Below, in pieces: positions 15,742 to 25,392 of a stretch of DNA of 64,000 nucleotides (the stretch's first letter is position 1; every line of letters starts with the position of its first letter). Both the position numbers and the translations under genes were made by a program. The notes under the pieces are model-generated. The model had not been told where the DNA came from. It saw nothing but the letters and a program-made list of their open reading frames with translations, and did not search any database. The DNA is from Alloacidobacterium dinghuense (lineage in GTDB: Bacteria > Acidobacteriota > Terriglobia > Terriglobales > Acidobacteriaceae), in NCBI RefSeq assembly GCF_014274465.1, contig NZ_CP060394.1, positions 4,464,001 to 4,528,000 of the forward strand, in the 5' to 3' direction.

Positions 15742-16580
15742 TGAGCACCTCCACTCGGCGGTGCAGGGGGCGGCGGCACTTCGCGAGTTCTGCGTACGAG
15801 CAGCCAGACGCCTATGACGATCACCAGGACGGGCCAGCCGCGCCCGATCCAGTCAAAGCGGAATATATGCAGTGTGCTGAAGAGAAAGAGCATGCCGACG
15901 ATGATGAGCACGATCGCGCCTACCGGCTCAGGCCGCCGTCCCGGGAGGTCAGGAAGCATGGGCGGAATCGGTGGAATGGGCGGCACCGGCGGCACGGCCG
16001 CATAGGGATCCACAGGCGTATAGGGTTCTCCATATCCTGAGGGCGGCGGTACGGGTGGCGCCTGATATTGACCTTGGGGCGGAACCGCTCCCATGGGCGG
16101 TGCGGCATAGGAACGGTTGGGAACAAGCCGCTGACCCAGTTCGTTCAGTCCAAATGGATCAGGCAAGGGCAATCCGTTACGGCGTGCCTGCGCAGTCTGG
16201 TAGGCGTCGAAGACTTGATAGAAAACCCAGGCTGCGATGAAAATGCCGAACAACGGGTGTTCGTTGGTAATACCGATCAGCACAACGAAAACCAGGACGT
16301 GAATCAGCGCCTTGATGAACTGACCGTTGAACATGGCGCCGACGCCCGGTATGAAGCCGAGAACAAAAGCCAGGGCCGGATTCGGTCCGTCGGATTCTAC
16401 CGGGATCGGAGCGCCGGGCGCCGCGGTGGGCGTCGCTCCGGAAACGCCGAGCTTTGCTGCCAGGCAGGGTTCGCAATAAATTACGCCCGAAATCGAGCGC
16501 ACGCATTGAGTGCAAAGCGGCTTGCCGCAATTTTGGCAGTATGCCGCAACCGGAAGATCAGGATGATTCGCGCAGTTCAT
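15738..16580 (-). CDS. B-box-type zinc finger membrane protein of ECF operon
   Basis: A 280-residue protein with an N-terminal zinc-binding module: MNCANHPDLPVAAYCQNCGKPLCTQC style spacing (C3, H6, C15, C18, C23, C26 and later C36/C39), like B-box zinc fingers. Then two or three membrane segments (LAFVLGFIPGVGAMFNGQF; ALIHVLVFVVLIGI; FGIFIAAWVFYQVF), a long Pro-rich linker, and a C-terminal LiaI-like helical pair (AIVLIIVGMLFLFSTL; WPVLVIVIGVWLLV). It overlaps both neighbours by four bases. In this setting it may sense or relay membrane state; that is inference. Confidence 0.82.
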   Translation of the reverse strand: MNCANHPDLPVAAYCQNCGKPLCTQCVRSISGVIYCEPCLAAKLGVSGATPTAAPGAPIPVESDGPNPALAFVLGFIPGVGAMFNGQFIKALIHVLVFVVLIGITNEHPLFGIFIAAWVFYQVFDAYQTAQARRNGLPLPDPFGLNELGQRLVPNRSYAAPPMGAVPPQGQYQAPPVPPPSGYGEPYTPVDPYAAVPPVPPIPPIPPMLPDLPGRRPEPVGAIVLIIVGMLFLFSTLHIFRFDWIGRGWPVLVIVIGVWLLVRRTREVPPPPAPPSGGAQ

Positions 16581-17422
16581 GCCAAGCTCCTTTCTGCTTG
16601 GTCTGCTGTTCTTTTCACGACCAATTCATTTACCTCTACAACTTCTTCTTTACGCAGATTCTGCGCTTTCTCTGTCTCCGTCTGGTCCAGGTCGGCCAGC
16701 ACTGGCGGGCCCGCAACGACTGGCCCCGGCATTCCAGGGTGATTAGGAGTTGTGAGCTTGCCGCCTGTCTTGTGACCATCGCCCGGCGGATTGCCCGGTT
16801 GCTTTTCGTCCTTGCGCGGCTGCGTGTTCTGGTCTGTCTCGGAATCGCGGCGCAGCTCGCGCATCTTAGATTCGACTTCATACACCAGCCGAATGTTCTC
16901 GTAGTAGCTCACCATCTGCTTCTTCGCGCCGTAGAACTGCCGGGCGATCGTCGTCTGCAATGCCGAAGGCTTCAGGTCGGCCAGGCGCAGCGTATCCAGG
17001 CGGACGCCGAAGAGACTCAGCGAAAGGGCGAGCGAAAAGAAAGCCATGGCGGCGGTCATCAGCATGCGCGCATCGCGGAAGGTGCGCCGCGTGGTGAAAT
17101 GTGCCACCGGCACAGCGACTGGCTGGGCCGGGCCAGCTACGGCCAGCTGCGGCAACGAGGCTCCGCTGGTGCGGCCAAGAATCTTCGAAACCAGATCCCC
17201 AGGAACCGACGGCTCCTCATGCAGATAGGTCATCCACTCCTGCCCCTGCTTTGCCTGCGCCAGCATCTCGGCGCACATGGGGCATTCGCTTCCGTGGGAG
17301 GTGAAAACGGCTTTGTCCTCAGCTTTCAGCGTTCCATCGAGAGCATCCACCAGCAGGGCTTCCCACTCTTCGCACTGCAGAGGGCCCGTCTGATTCTGTT
17401 GAAATGGGTTGCGCTCTGACAT
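16577..17422 (-). CDS. Anti-sigma factor with N-terminal zinc-finger-like domain
   Basis: A 281-residue membrane protein. The N-terminal 70 residues contain CEEWEALLVDALDG and HGSECPMCAEML, the HxxxCxxC signature of zinc-binding anti-sigma domains (zf-HC2). One transmembrane helix follows (about residues 118-138, LMTAAMAFFSLALSLSLFG), then a periplasmic, charged, Pro-rich region. Its ATG abuts the stop of the sigma factor gene (TAGATG), so the two proteins would be made in matched amounts. It would hold the sigma factor inactive until an envelope signal arrives. Confidence 0.88.
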   Translation of the reverse strand: MSERNPFQQNQTGPLQCEEWEALLVDALDGTLKAEDKAVFTSHGSECPMCAEMLAQAKQGQEWMTYLHEEPSVPGDLVSKILGRTSGASLPQLAVAGPAQPVAVPVAHFTTRRTFRDARMLMTAAMAFFSLALSLSLFGVRLDTLRLADLKPSALQTTIARQFYGAKKQMVSYYENIRLVYEVESKMRELRRDSETDQNTQPRKDEKQPGNPPGDGHKTGGKLTTPNHPGMPGPVVAGPPVLADLDQTETEKAQNLRKEEVVEVNELVVKRTADQAERSLA

Positions 17423-18115
17423 CTAAACCACCTGCCTTCCATTACGCTGCAGAAGCCTCGCCAGTTCCGCCCGACCGCGGCTGATGCGCGACTTTACAGT
17501 CCCTTCAGGAATACGTAAAACCTGCGCGATCTCCTTGTAGTCCATGTCTTGCAAGTCGCGCAGAATCACTGCTTCGCGGAGCTCCGGCGACACTTTGGTC
17601 AATGCCGCCTGCACCATCTTTTGCAGTTCTTTTTGTGCCGCATGCTCGTGCGGCGTGGGTCGCGGATCGGAGAGCCGGTCCGCAATCTTTCGCTCTTCGC
17701 TTTCGTCCCATCCGGCATCCATCGAGTCGGTCACACGCTGCTGCTTGGAGCGGCGGAAGTGATCGACTAAAAGGTTCCGGGTGAGGGTTGTGATCCAGGT
17801 CTGAAAGCTGCCTTTAGCGACATCGAATGTCGCCAGGTTGCCGTAGATTTTGAGAAAAACTTCCTGAGCCAGATCTTCGGCGTCGTGCGGCGAACCGGTA
17901 AAACGGTAGCAGAGCCCGTAAACACGCCGATGGTGAGCTTTGACCAGCTCTGTCCATGCTGTTGAGTCGCCGTCGAGACAGCGCGTGACAATCAGTTGCC
18001 AGTCTGCGTCCAAATGCCTTTCCCCTGGTCTGTCTGCTGACCGGCGCGCCCCGCTGCCGACCCCGGCATCCTGAGGCCGCAGCCATGGATCAGGAGATTG
18101 CGGGCGCTTATCCAT
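17423..18115 (-). CDS. ECF-family RNA polymerase sigma factor
   Basis: A 230-residue sigma70 group IV protein. Region 2 is clear (DAEDLAQEVFLKIYGNLATFD, then FQTWITTLTRNLLVDHFRR) and region 4 carries the helix-turn-helix (LREAVILRDLQDMDYKEIAQV, then IPEGTVKSRISRGRAEL). I placed the start at 18115 (MDKRPQ); in-frame starts up to 18313 would add residues with no family match. It is the first gene of the five-gene operon ending at 13879, and such sigma factors usually activate their own operon. Confidence 0.92.
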   Translation of the reverse strand: MDKRPQSPDPWLRPQDAGVGSGARRSADRPGERHLDADWQLIVTRCLDGDSTAWTELVKAHHRRVYGLCYRFTGSPHDAEDLAQEVFLKIYGNLATFDVAKGSFQTWITTLTRNLLVDHFRRSKQQRVTDSMDAGWDESEERKIADRLSDPRPTPHEHAAQKELQKMVQAALTKVSPELREAVILRDLQDMDYKEIAQVLRIPEGTVKSRISRGRAELARLLQRNGRQVV

Positions 18116-18364
18116 GCCCCGCGATACCGTCCTGGCCACGCCCCATCCATTCCACGTTATGGTGCCGGCTGCGCTCATGCAAGAGAATACGAAAGAACAT
18201 AAGATTCGGTTCCCCTCCGCGGTCCAGGAATTGCCCTGCCAGCTTGAAGGCGCTTTTTGGGCGTTGAAGAGCGCGCCAAGGGCAAATATCCTCTCCTTCT
18301 GAAGGACAATCAAAGGACTATGTCTTTGATTTAAGCCTCATATATAACGGGAGATAAGAATTGC

Positions 18365-19984
18365 TTGACAGAAAGTGCAGCCGTGCGCCCGTCGCAACTA
18401 AGTCTGACCGCTATGGGTTGGCATAGGAGTGTCTCCCCAACTTTGGTGAATTGGACGGTGAAGCGGACCCGCATCTTGACCTTTGCCTGGATTGCCGGCA
18501 TTTGCGTGCTCTATGGCATTCACCTTCTTCATTTGCGCGCCGACTTCCCCAACTTCTCGCCTTGGATGGACTACTCCAAGTACACCGACGAGGGATGGTA
18601 TGGCAGCGCTGCCGCGCGCCATTTTCTGAACGGCTCCTGGCGTGTTCCGGGCGATTTCAACCCGGCGGCCGCTTTGCCTGTCTGGCCACTGCTCGAAGGT
18701 ATGGTCTTTCGCTTTACAGGCGTTAGCCTGGCCGCTGCGCGCCTTCTGGTGCTGGCTGTGTTTGCGGGAAACCTGTTGCTGACCTATGCGCTGATTCGCA
18801 CGCAGCAAAAGCAGCCTGTTGCCCTGCTCGGCGTGACCATTGCCGCGGCAAGCGCCTTTCTCTATGCTTTTGGCCGCCTCGCGATCCTTGAGCCGTTGCT
18901 TGTTTTCTGGATGCTGCTCTCATGGCTGCTGGCCTTGCGGCTCTCGCGAGCGTCGTCGAAAGGACAACGCTACGTGCTGCTGGTCGCCATCGGTTTTCTG
19001 GTCTGCCTGCAGATTCTTACCAAGACGACGGCGATTTTCGTGATTCCGGCCACGGTTTACCTGATCTTGCACGCAGCGCAGTATCGGGTGAAGGATTTTG
19101 TCAAAGACGCGGCGATCATGGCCTTCGCTGGCCTTGTTCCCTGGGGTGTCTATTATTTCGTCGTTGTCCGCCCGCGCTTCCTTGCCGATTATCACTATCT
19201 ATTTGACGCAAATAAGTGGGAGCAGCCGACAACGCTCGGCGGCTGGATTGCGACCTTCTGGTACGCGCTTCATGGCGCGTTGTGGATTGACACCATTCTC
19301 TGCCTGCTGGCGGTTGTTTTGCTTGCGCTTTCATTTTTCTGGCTGCGCGGGCTGTGGAGGAATCCTCTGATTGTGGCGTCGCTGTTGGCTGCAGCCGGAT
19401 ACATCTTCTTCACCGGCTGGCATAACAACATGCAGCCGCGCTACTACCAGATCGTCGCCTTTCCGCTGATCATCGTCGTGTGTACTGGAACGGCGGCGTT
19501 GCTCGAGAAGCGTAGATGGATGGGCGTGGCTGCTCTGGCAGTTATCGTCGTCAGCATCGGCTTCAACCTTCGGCTGATCGCACACTTCATGCGCCATACC
19601 GATCACGGCTTCGTCATCGCGGCCAGGCGCCTGACCCGGTACATCGATCAGCATCCGAATGGCAACCGTCTGCTGCTTTCGATCAGTGGAGCCAACATCA
19701 CGCTCATCACGCATCTGCCTTCGATATGTGATGACTTCGGCACGTATGATCTGCCGTATCGCATTCACGCCTATCAGCCCGGCTGGTACGCAGCCTGGAA
19801 CGAAATCGATCCGGGCACGCTCGAAGACCTGAAGACGCAGTATTCCTTGCAGCGGGTGGCTCGCTATCATGCCTTCGACGACGAAGACCGCAACGTGCTG
19901 ATCCTGTACAAGCTCGTTCCTTTGCCGCCAGAAAAACGAACCTACGATGCGGCGGTTGAACTGGCAGCCAATGCTGGGAAGTAA
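18365..19984 (+). CDS. GT39-like (ArnT/PMT-type) membrane glycosyltransferase
   Basis: A 539-residue polytopic protein with about ten to twelve hydrophobic segments and the acidic first-loop motif YTDEGWYGSAAARHFLNG, where GT-C glycosyltransferases keep their catalytic Asp/Glu pair. FGRLAILEPLLVFW is also typical. These enzymes move a sugar from a lipid-phosphate carrier to a lipid or protein outside the membrane; acceptor and donor are unknown. A TTG at 18365 follows CGGGAGATAAG; ATG at 18413 is an alternative start. It is divergent from the sigma operon and convergent with the DUF192 gene. Confidence 0.82.
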   Translation: MTESAAVRPSQLSLTAMGWHRSVSPTLVNWTVKRTRILTFAWIAGICVLYGIHLLHLRADFPNFSPWMDYSKYTDEGWYGSAAARHFLNGSWRVPGDFNPAAALPVWPLLEGMVFRFTGVSLAAARLLVLAVFAGNLLLTYALIRTQQKQPVALLGVTIAAASAFLYAFGRLAILEPLLVFWMLLSWLLALRLSRASSKGQRYVLLVAIGFLVCLQILTKTTAIFVIPATVYLILHAAQYRVKDFVKDAAIMAFAGLVPWGVYYFVVVRPRFLADYHYLFDANKWEQPTTLGGWIATFWYALHGALWIDTILCLLAVVLLALSFFWLRGLWRNPLIVASLLAAAGYIFFTGWHNNMQPRYYQIVAFPLIIVVCTGTAALLEKRRWMGVAALAVIVVSIGFNLRLIAHFMRHTDHGFVIAARRLTRYIDQHPNGNRLLLSISGANITLITHLPSICDDFGTYDLPYRIHAYQPGWYAAWNEIDPGTLEDLKTQYSLQRVARYHAFDDEDRNVLILYKLVPLPPEKRTYDAAVELAANAGK

Positions 19985-19989
19985 CTGAT

Positions 19990-20481
19990 TCAGTTCAGAT
20001 TGAAGTTGACCGTTTGTCCCGTTTCGAGGCCATGCGCCTTGATCGAGCCGACGGGCAATTCAAGCACATAAGTGGCGGTGGCGTGCCCTCCGTAGGAAGG
20101 GCATGTGCTGGACTTGCCCTTGCAGGGTGGGGTGTTCGGCGACATCTCCACGATGCGATGACTTTCATCCATCCAGATGATGTCGAGGCCGATCTTGCAG
20201 TGATACATCCAGTAGCCGTACTGGCCAGGATGCTCGTGGATAAAAAGCATGCCGCGACCTTGCGGGAGACTCGTGCGGCCCATTAACCCGTAGTTGCGCT
20301 CGGCTTCCGTCTTTGCCAATTCGACGTGGACTGTGGAGCCATCCGGCAGCATAACGAGGGTATCGGCTGCGCGCGGCGCAACCTGAGGAATGACCGGCTC
20401 ATTGTCCTGCGCAGGCAGGTTGAGAGCGGTGCCTGAAAGCAGCAACAGCCCAACTGACCAGACTAACCATTTCTTATGCAT
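19990..20481 (-). CDS. DUF192 family exported protein
   Basis: A 163-residue protein with a signal peptide (MHKKWLVWSVGLLLLSGTALNLPAQ). The DUF192 core is plain: VELAKTEAERNYGLMGR, GRGMLFIHE, YWMYHCKIGLDIIWMD, then a C-terminal YVLELPVGS. Residues CKIGLD..W are the family's most conserved patch. An inserted CKGKSSTCPSYGGHA loop with two Cys could form a disulfide. Function of the family is unsettled. It begins ten bases after the stop of the SpoIIE-type phosphatase gene and is probably co-transcribed with it. Confidence 0.88.
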   Translation of the reverse strand: MHKKWLVWSVGLLLLSGTALNLPAQDNEPVIPQVAPRAADTLVMLPDGSTVHVELAKTEAERNYGLMGRTSLPQGRGMLFIHEHPGQYGYWMYHCKIGLDIIWMDESHRIVEMSPNTPPCKGKSSTCPSYGGHATATYVLELPVGSIKAHGLETGQTVNFNLN

Positions 20482-20491
20482 CGTTACGATT

Positions 20492-23077
20492 CTACGGCTC
20501 CAGCTTCAAGATCAGCAGCGTCATGTCGTCATGTTGCGGCGCCCCGGCGGTGAAGACGTCGGCGGCGGCAAAGAGATCGTCGAGCACGTCATTGGCGGGC
20601 TTATGCAGAGAGCGGCGCGCGGCTTCGATCATGCGCTCGTCACCCCACTCCTCATCTTCTTTCGTCATCGCTTCGCTGATGCCATCGGTGTACAGGATGA
20701 GCAGGTCACCTGGCTCAAGAGTCAGCGTTTGCTCGGTATAGGGGGCGAAAGGGAGCAGGCCGACCACCGGACCGTCGGCTTCAAGACGGATGGTCTCGCC
20801 ATTTCGGAGGAGCACGGGCGGATTGTGGCCCGCGTTGACGCATTCGAGTTTGCGTGTTGCCGGGTCGTAGGAGGCGAAGAAGAATGTCGCGTACCGGTTG
20901 GAGGCCGAGGCTTCGTAAACCAGTCGATTGACTTTGTGCATCAGCTTGGCGAAATCGCGGGGACTATCGAGAGTTACGCCGCGGAGCGACGCTCGCAGAC
21001 TGGCCATCAACAATGCCGCGGAGATGCCTTTACCGGACACATCACCGACCGCCAAGCCCACGCGGCCGTCACCAATATCGATCACATCATAGTAGTCTCC
21101 GCCAACGCCAAGCGCGGGACGGCAGTAGCCCGCGATTTTTGCTCCCGGCAGTTCGGGCATTTCCTGCGGGAAGAGCCGTTCCTGCACCTCGCGCGCGATT
21201 TCCATTTCGCGATTGATGCGTTCCCGTTGCGCTGCCTCTGAGGCCAGAGAGCGAGCCAGCTCGCTCACCTCAAGCGCAAGACCGGTCTGCGATGCGAGCG
21301 CCTGAAGCAGCTTCAGGTCCGCCGAAGAATACGCCGCTTCCGATCGCTTCGGGCCGAGCGCCATGACGCCCATCATGCGATTCCTGCCCGGCAGAGGGAG
21401 CAGCAGCTCGGAATTCATTTTGTCGAGCGCGTATCGCTCGGCGGTACCTGCCATCAAGTACCATGCGTCGGGGTCTTCGCGGTACAGACGCGCGGGCTCG
21501 TTCGAATTTGTCAAATAACGCACGGCAGAGGACTGCAGCGGAAGCGTCAGAGTTCTGCCTGCGGCAATGCCGATCGATTGCTGCAGTACGAAATATTCTC
21601 CGCGCCGCAACAGCATGGCGATCTGGTCGACGTGCAAAGTCTCTGCGACGCAGCGGGCCACAGTTTCGAGCAGCGGTTCCGTCTCGGTGTAGCGCCGCAC
21701 CTCCTCAGCGAGTTCATTGAGGACGCGCTCGGCATCGTACGCCTCGCGGAAGAACCTCCGATCCAGCCATTGCTGGATGCGCTTGTGCACGCCCATCCGC
21801 AAAATCATGACGAGCGCGAAGAAGATGAGCGGGCCCAGCAGGTCCGCGAGCTGCGGCTGTTTCTTGCCAAAGATAGGCAGGATGAGTTCGACCGCAACCA
21901 CCGTGAGCAAGGCAATTTGAACTACCCATAGAGTCGCCTTGGCCAGGGCGTAGCGCGCGCCCATCCGAAGCAGGATGCGCACGTCCATGGCACGCTGCAC
22001 CAACACCACGTAGACGAGTGAAAAAGGCGCAAACAGGAATGCTGTGATTCCGGCATAACCAATCCATAAGCGACCCTTTTGAGCGGGAGTGATGCCAAAA
22101 TGCGGCAACACAATGAAGACCAGCAGGAGCGCGGAGAGTCCGATGCTCATGCCGGTTGTCAGAACACGCAGCCTTCGCCGCGCATCTTCAGTAGAGGCTG
22201 AGCGCAGCTTGTCGAGGGTCAGCGCCAGGGAGAGCACCAGGCAGACAAGGTTGAGGAAGTTCGTCGTCTGCTCCGCCCAGTGGCCCGCGCGGACCAGCAT
22301 CGGGCCATTTCCTGCGCCGTAATGCGAGCCATAGATGATCGGCCCGAAAATGACGGCACATAGCAGCAAAGGAATCAAGATTACCCATTTTGCCCACGGA
22401 AACCTGACATTCCAGCGGGACCGCTCAGGGAAATAAATGCCAAAGAGCAGCAGCGCCGGGGAGGCAGCGAACTGCATTGTCTGAAACCAGAATTCCAGAA
22501 AAAGTGCGCCAAGCCCCGTGGCAAAGCCGTGGTGCAAGGAAAAAAGCACGGTGGGGAAGTTCAGCAAGATCAGCAATAGCCATGCGTTGCCGTCTGTCGG
22601 CTTGGCGATCACTACCCAGAAGCCCATCAAGAGACAGCCCAGGGCAACACCGGCGAGAATAATCTCCTGCAACGAGAGAACGAGATAAGGAATGCCTGCA
22701 ATGAGCGGCTTCTGCGGAACAAACGTGATCGTCGCCGTTCCCGTACTTCCATCTTTGCGGGTGAATCCGACATCCATCATGTCGTCGGGATGCGCAGTAT
22801 TCAGGATTTCATCCCACACCCGGGCTGAGTATGGAACGCCGTTCAGGGAATCAAGGTGGGCTCCTTCTGGAACTTTGGCGGCTCTGGCCTCCGGCTGTAG
22901 GGAGCCAATCACGCAAGTGTCATTGTCGTAAACAAATGGCGCCTGGACATGGCGCTCCGGATGAAAGACAGCAGTCCAGTGGTCGAGAGTCGTTGATAAC
23001 CAGTAGCCAACACTGGCCAATACATAAAGCCCCAGGAAAAAGCGCAGCAAATTGGGAGAAACTTTGTTGATCTTCAT
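20492..23077 (-). CDS. Membrane-bound SpoIIE/RsbU-type PP2C phosphatase with GAF domain
   Basis: An 861-residue signalling protein. After an N-terminal anchor (LLRFFLGLYVLASVGYWL) comes an extracytoplasmic PDZ-like stretch (VPEGAHLDSLNGVPYS...), then about seven membrane helices to residue 420, a GAF-like domain (about 440-600) and a C-terminal PP2C domain starting near 640. The phosphatase shows GGDYYDV, AVGDVSGKGISAALLMA, NAGHNPPVLL and LLILYTDGISEA. Relatives dephosphorylate anti-sigma-factor antagonists in partner-switching stress pathways; no antagonist or kinase gene is nearby, so the target is unknown. The DUF192 gene follows in the same operon. Confidence 0.92.
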   Translation of the reverse strand: MKINKVSPNLLRFFLGLYVLASVGYWLSTTLDHWTAVFHPERHVQAPFVYDNDTCVIGSLQPEARAAKVPEGAHLDSLNGVPYSARVWDEILNTAHPDDMMDVGFTRKDGSTGTATITFVPQKPLIAGIPYLVLSLQEIILAGVALGCLLMGFWVVIAKPTDGNAWLLLILLNFPTVLFSLHHGFATGLGALFLEFWFQTMQFAASPALLLFGIYFPERSRWNVRFPWAKWVILIPLLLCAVIFGPIIYGSHYGAGNGPMLVRAGHWAEQTTNFLNLVCLVLSLALTLDKLRSASTEDARRRLRVLTTGMSIGLSALLLVFIVLPHFGITPAQKGRLWIGYAGITAFLFAPFSLVYVVLVQRAMDVRILLRMGARYALAKATLWVVQIALLTVVAVELILPIFGKKQPQLADLLGPLIFFALVMILRMGVHKRIQQWLDRRFFREAYDAERVLNELAEEVRRYTETEPLLETVARCVAETLHVDQIAMLLRRGEYFVLQQSIGIAAGRTLTLPLQSSAVRYLTNSNEPARLYREDPDAWYLMAGTAERYALDKMNSELLLPLPGRNRMMGVMALGPKRSEAAYSSADLKLLQALASQTGLALEVSELARSLASEAAQRERINREMEIAREVQERLFPQEMPELPGAKIAGYCRPALGVGGDYYDVIDIGDGRVGLAVGDVSGKGISAALLMASLRASLRGVTLDSPRDFAKLMHKVNRLVYEASASNRYATFFFASYDPATRKLECVNAGHNPPVLLRNGETIRLEADGPVVGLLPFAPYTEQTLTLEPGDLLILYTDGISEAMTKEDEEWGDERMIEAARRSLHKPANDVLDDLFAAADVFTAGAPQHDDMTLLILKLEP

Positions 23078-23246
23078 TCTCTGGCCACCATAGTATCCGG
23101 CTCCCAGCGCTTTCTACGCAGGGAATCTGTGCGCGGTTCAGATTGTGTTCCGGATCACGACACGGATAGAAGTCGGACGCCGCAGCCGACGCAGGACTTA
23201 ACGAAGAATTGCGCGCAAGCGGGAGGGAATCTGGAAAGGTGAGCTT

Positions 23247-23280
23247 TGGAGCACCAGGCAGGAATTGAACCCTGCGAATA
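23247..23280 (-). other. tRNA 3'-end remnant
   Basis: On the minus strand TTCGCAGGGTTCAATTCCTGC leads into CTGGTGCTCCA, which reads as a T-arm, acceptor strand and CCA end. A full tRNA is not present: no matching 5' acceptor strand GCACCAG lies upstream at the right distance, and the T-loop has one extra base. Such 3' fragments are typical left-overs of integration at tRNA genes. A decayed gene pair lies next to it. Confidence 0.5.
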
Positions 23281-23312
23281 CTGATTTCGCAGGCTGGTCG
23301 ATTTCAGTAAAA

Positions 23313-23910
23313 TCAATAACCTAAGTGGAAAATCCCATACTCAAAAACCCTTGAACTTACTCTCGCGTACTTTCTCAATGAGGTGAAAATGGGGTTTTCG
23401 GCGCCCTGCTTCCGGATGCCGCGGGCTGCGGTCTGCTGTGCTACCGAGGCGTCCAGGTCTGGAGCCGAGATGATCGCCAGCAACTGACCCCTGTGTACCG
23501 TATCCCCCAGGTCCACAAACCGGGCCCTTCAGATACCCGGAGACCCGCGCATAAATGTGCGCGCTCCGGAGTGGGATCACAGTGCCCGGCAAGGTCAATA
23601 CCTGCTCCGAGCTTGCGATGTGCACGGTCTGCACTTCCACGATCGGCCATGCGACATCCTTCAGAACCACCGCGCCATTCACCGTACGAATCGGCAGAGC
23701 GTTCAACTCTGCGATGGTCTCCGCGCTGCTGTTGGTTCCAACCAGGTACTCCCGGTCGCCCATCTTCGCCGTGCCTCACACCCGGTTGAAAATGGGTCTT
23801 GATAACTCCCACGCCGCTGTACGACTGCGATTCCGTGTACTGAATGTTATTCACGGTGGTTGGAAGCGCCCGCTCGCATACCGCGATGATGCGCTTGGAC
23901 ATGTCGGCAG
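23313..23910 (-). pseudogene. Decayed RND permease fused to decayed membrane fusion protein
   Basis: Reading leftward, one frame gives MSKRI and TTVNNIQYTESQSYSGVGVI (the N-terminal porter region of an AcrB-type permease), another gives LVGTNSSAETIAELNALP with IRTVNGAVVLKDVA (a later porter region), running on without a stop into LTLPGTVIPLRSAHIYARVSG, which is membrane-fusion-protein sequence, and a third gives GDTVHRGQLLAIISAPDLD. So the remains carry at least two frameshifts and large deletions, with permease before fusion protein, the same order as the intact operon at 26221-30710. Parallel segments in that operon are ETNSAPGKVAELNDLPIRAV and VSPIYAR-like DSPIYARTDGYL. It cannot make a working pump. 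Confidence 0.85.
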
Positions 23911-23982
23911 GTCATCTCAAACTCTTGCTGGGGTTCGCCACGATACAGCGTCATTTGCAATGGTGAGTCATCGGAGTGGATG

Positions 23983-25392
23983 CTATCGGCCGGAATGATC
24001 GTATGAGCTTGATTCTGCTCCGACAGGAGTAAGGGCCAATGATTTTTCTGGTGGGTGTTGGGCGAAGTGGTTCAGCACACTTTGCATTTCGTTGAGTAGG
24101 TCGTAGGCCATTTTCCGCGTGAAGCCGTGGCGGATGAGGATGCGCTGGATGACAAGATCTTCGCGGTTAGGTGGCATGGAATAGGCAGGAACGAGCCAGC
24201 CGCGCTCGCGCAATCGATCGGCGAAATCGTAAAGGGTAAAGCTTGACGATGCGGGGTCTTTCAGTTCCCAGCAGAGGCCAGGGATTCCGCCGTCGCCGTC
24301 GTAAATGATTTTGAAGGGTCCGAACTCGGCGATCTTTTCTGCGAGAACGCGGCCCAGAGCATAACACTCGGTTTGGATGTCACGGTAGCCCTCTTTGCCG
24401 AGTCGCAGGAAGTTGTAGTACTGGCATATGATTTCACCGCCCGGCCGCGAGAAGTTGAGCGCGAAGGTGGGCATGTTGCCGCCGAGGTAGTTGACGTCAA
24501 AGATCAGTTCTTCGGGAAGGTCGTGTTTCTCCCTCCAGAGCGCCCAGCCGACGCCCAGCGGGGCAAGGCCAAATTTATGGCCGGAAGCATTGATGGATTT
24601 TACGCGGAGCAGGCGGAAGTCCCAGAGAAGGTCCGGCTGGATGAAGGGTGCGAGGAAGGCGCCGCTGGCTCCATCGACGTGGATGGGAATGTCGAGCCCA
24701 GTGTCGGCGTGCAACTGGTCGAGGGCAAGGCTGATCTCATGGACCGGCTCGAACTGAAGAGTGAACGTGACGCCGAGAGTGACGATGACGCCGATGGTGT
24801 TTTCGTCGCAGCGCTTGCGGACTTCTTCCGGGGTGAGCAGGAGGCGCTCGCCTTCCATGGGGACTTCGCGGATTTCGACGTCGAAATAGCGGCAGAACTT
24901 GTGCCAGCAGACCTGGACCGGGCCCATGATGAGGTTTGGAGTATCGGTGGATTTGCCTTGGGCGCGCTGGCGTTTGCGCCAGTTCCACTTGAGGGCCAGG
25001 CCGCCAAGCATGGCTGCTTCGCTGGAGCCAGTGGTCGAGCAGCCGATCGTGCTGCCCGCTTCCGGGGAGTTCCAGAGATCGGCGAGCATGTGAACGCAGC
25101 GCTCTTCGATGGCCGCGGTCTGCGGGTATTCATCCTTGTCGATCATGTTCTTGTCGGCGGACTCGTCCATGATCTGCTTAACCTCGGGTTCGATCCAGGT
25201 GGTGCAGAAGGTGGCGAGATTTTGCTGGGAGTTGCCGTCGAGGATGAGCTGATCGTGGATGGTCTGGTAGACGGTCTGCGGGTCCTGCTTATCCTTGGGG
25301 AACTCGTAGGTCTCAGTCTTGTCGTTCAGGAGATCGGACTCGACTTGACTGGTGGGGGCAGCTTTGAGCTCTTCAGTGTTGTGCAGAGGCAT
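23983..25392 (-). CDS. gadB: Glutamate decarboxylase
   Basis: PLP-dependent enzyme turning glutamate into GABA and CO2 while consuming a proton, usually for acid resistance. At 469 residues it matches GadA/GadB. Seen motifs: [17 protein letters not shown] (cofactor phosphate region), [13 protein letters not shown] and [15 protein letters not shown], whose lysine (about residue 274) would hold PLP. The N-terminal segment has [13 protein letters not shown] and ATFCTTW as in family members. GGAGGAACC precedes the ATG. No glutamate/GABA antiporter is adjacent; downstream lies the RND pseudogene. Acid resistance suits an acidophilic soil bacterium but is inference. Confidence 0.95.
   Translation of the reverse strand: MPLHNTEELKAAPTSQVESDLLNDKTETYEFPKDKQDPQTVYQTIHDQLILDGNSQQNLATFCTTWIEPEVKQIMDESADKNMIDKDEYPQTAAIEERCVHMLADLWNSPEAGSTIGCSTTGSSEAAMLGGLALKWNWRKRQRAQGKSTDTPNLIMGPVQVCWHKFCRYFDVEIREVPMEGERLLLTPEEVRKRCDENTIGVIVTLGVTFTLQFEPVHEISLALDQLHADTGLDIPIHVDGASGAFLAPFIQPDLLWDFRLLRVKSINASGHKFGLAPLGVGWALWREKHDLPEELIFDVNYLGGNMPTFALNFSRPGGEIICQYYNFLRLGKEGYRDIQTECYALGRVLAEKIAEFGPFKIIYDGDGGIPGLCWELKDPASSSFTLYDFADRLRERGWLVPAYSMPPNREDLVIQRILIRHGFTRKMAYDLLNEMQSVLNHFAQHPPEKSLALTPVGAESSSYDHSGR

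Noticed and set aside
23247-23320. Complete tRNA gene
   Set aside because: Only the T-arm and acceptor 3' strand are recognisable, with one extra base in the T-loop; no 5' acceptor strand, D-arm or proper anticodon arm can be placed.
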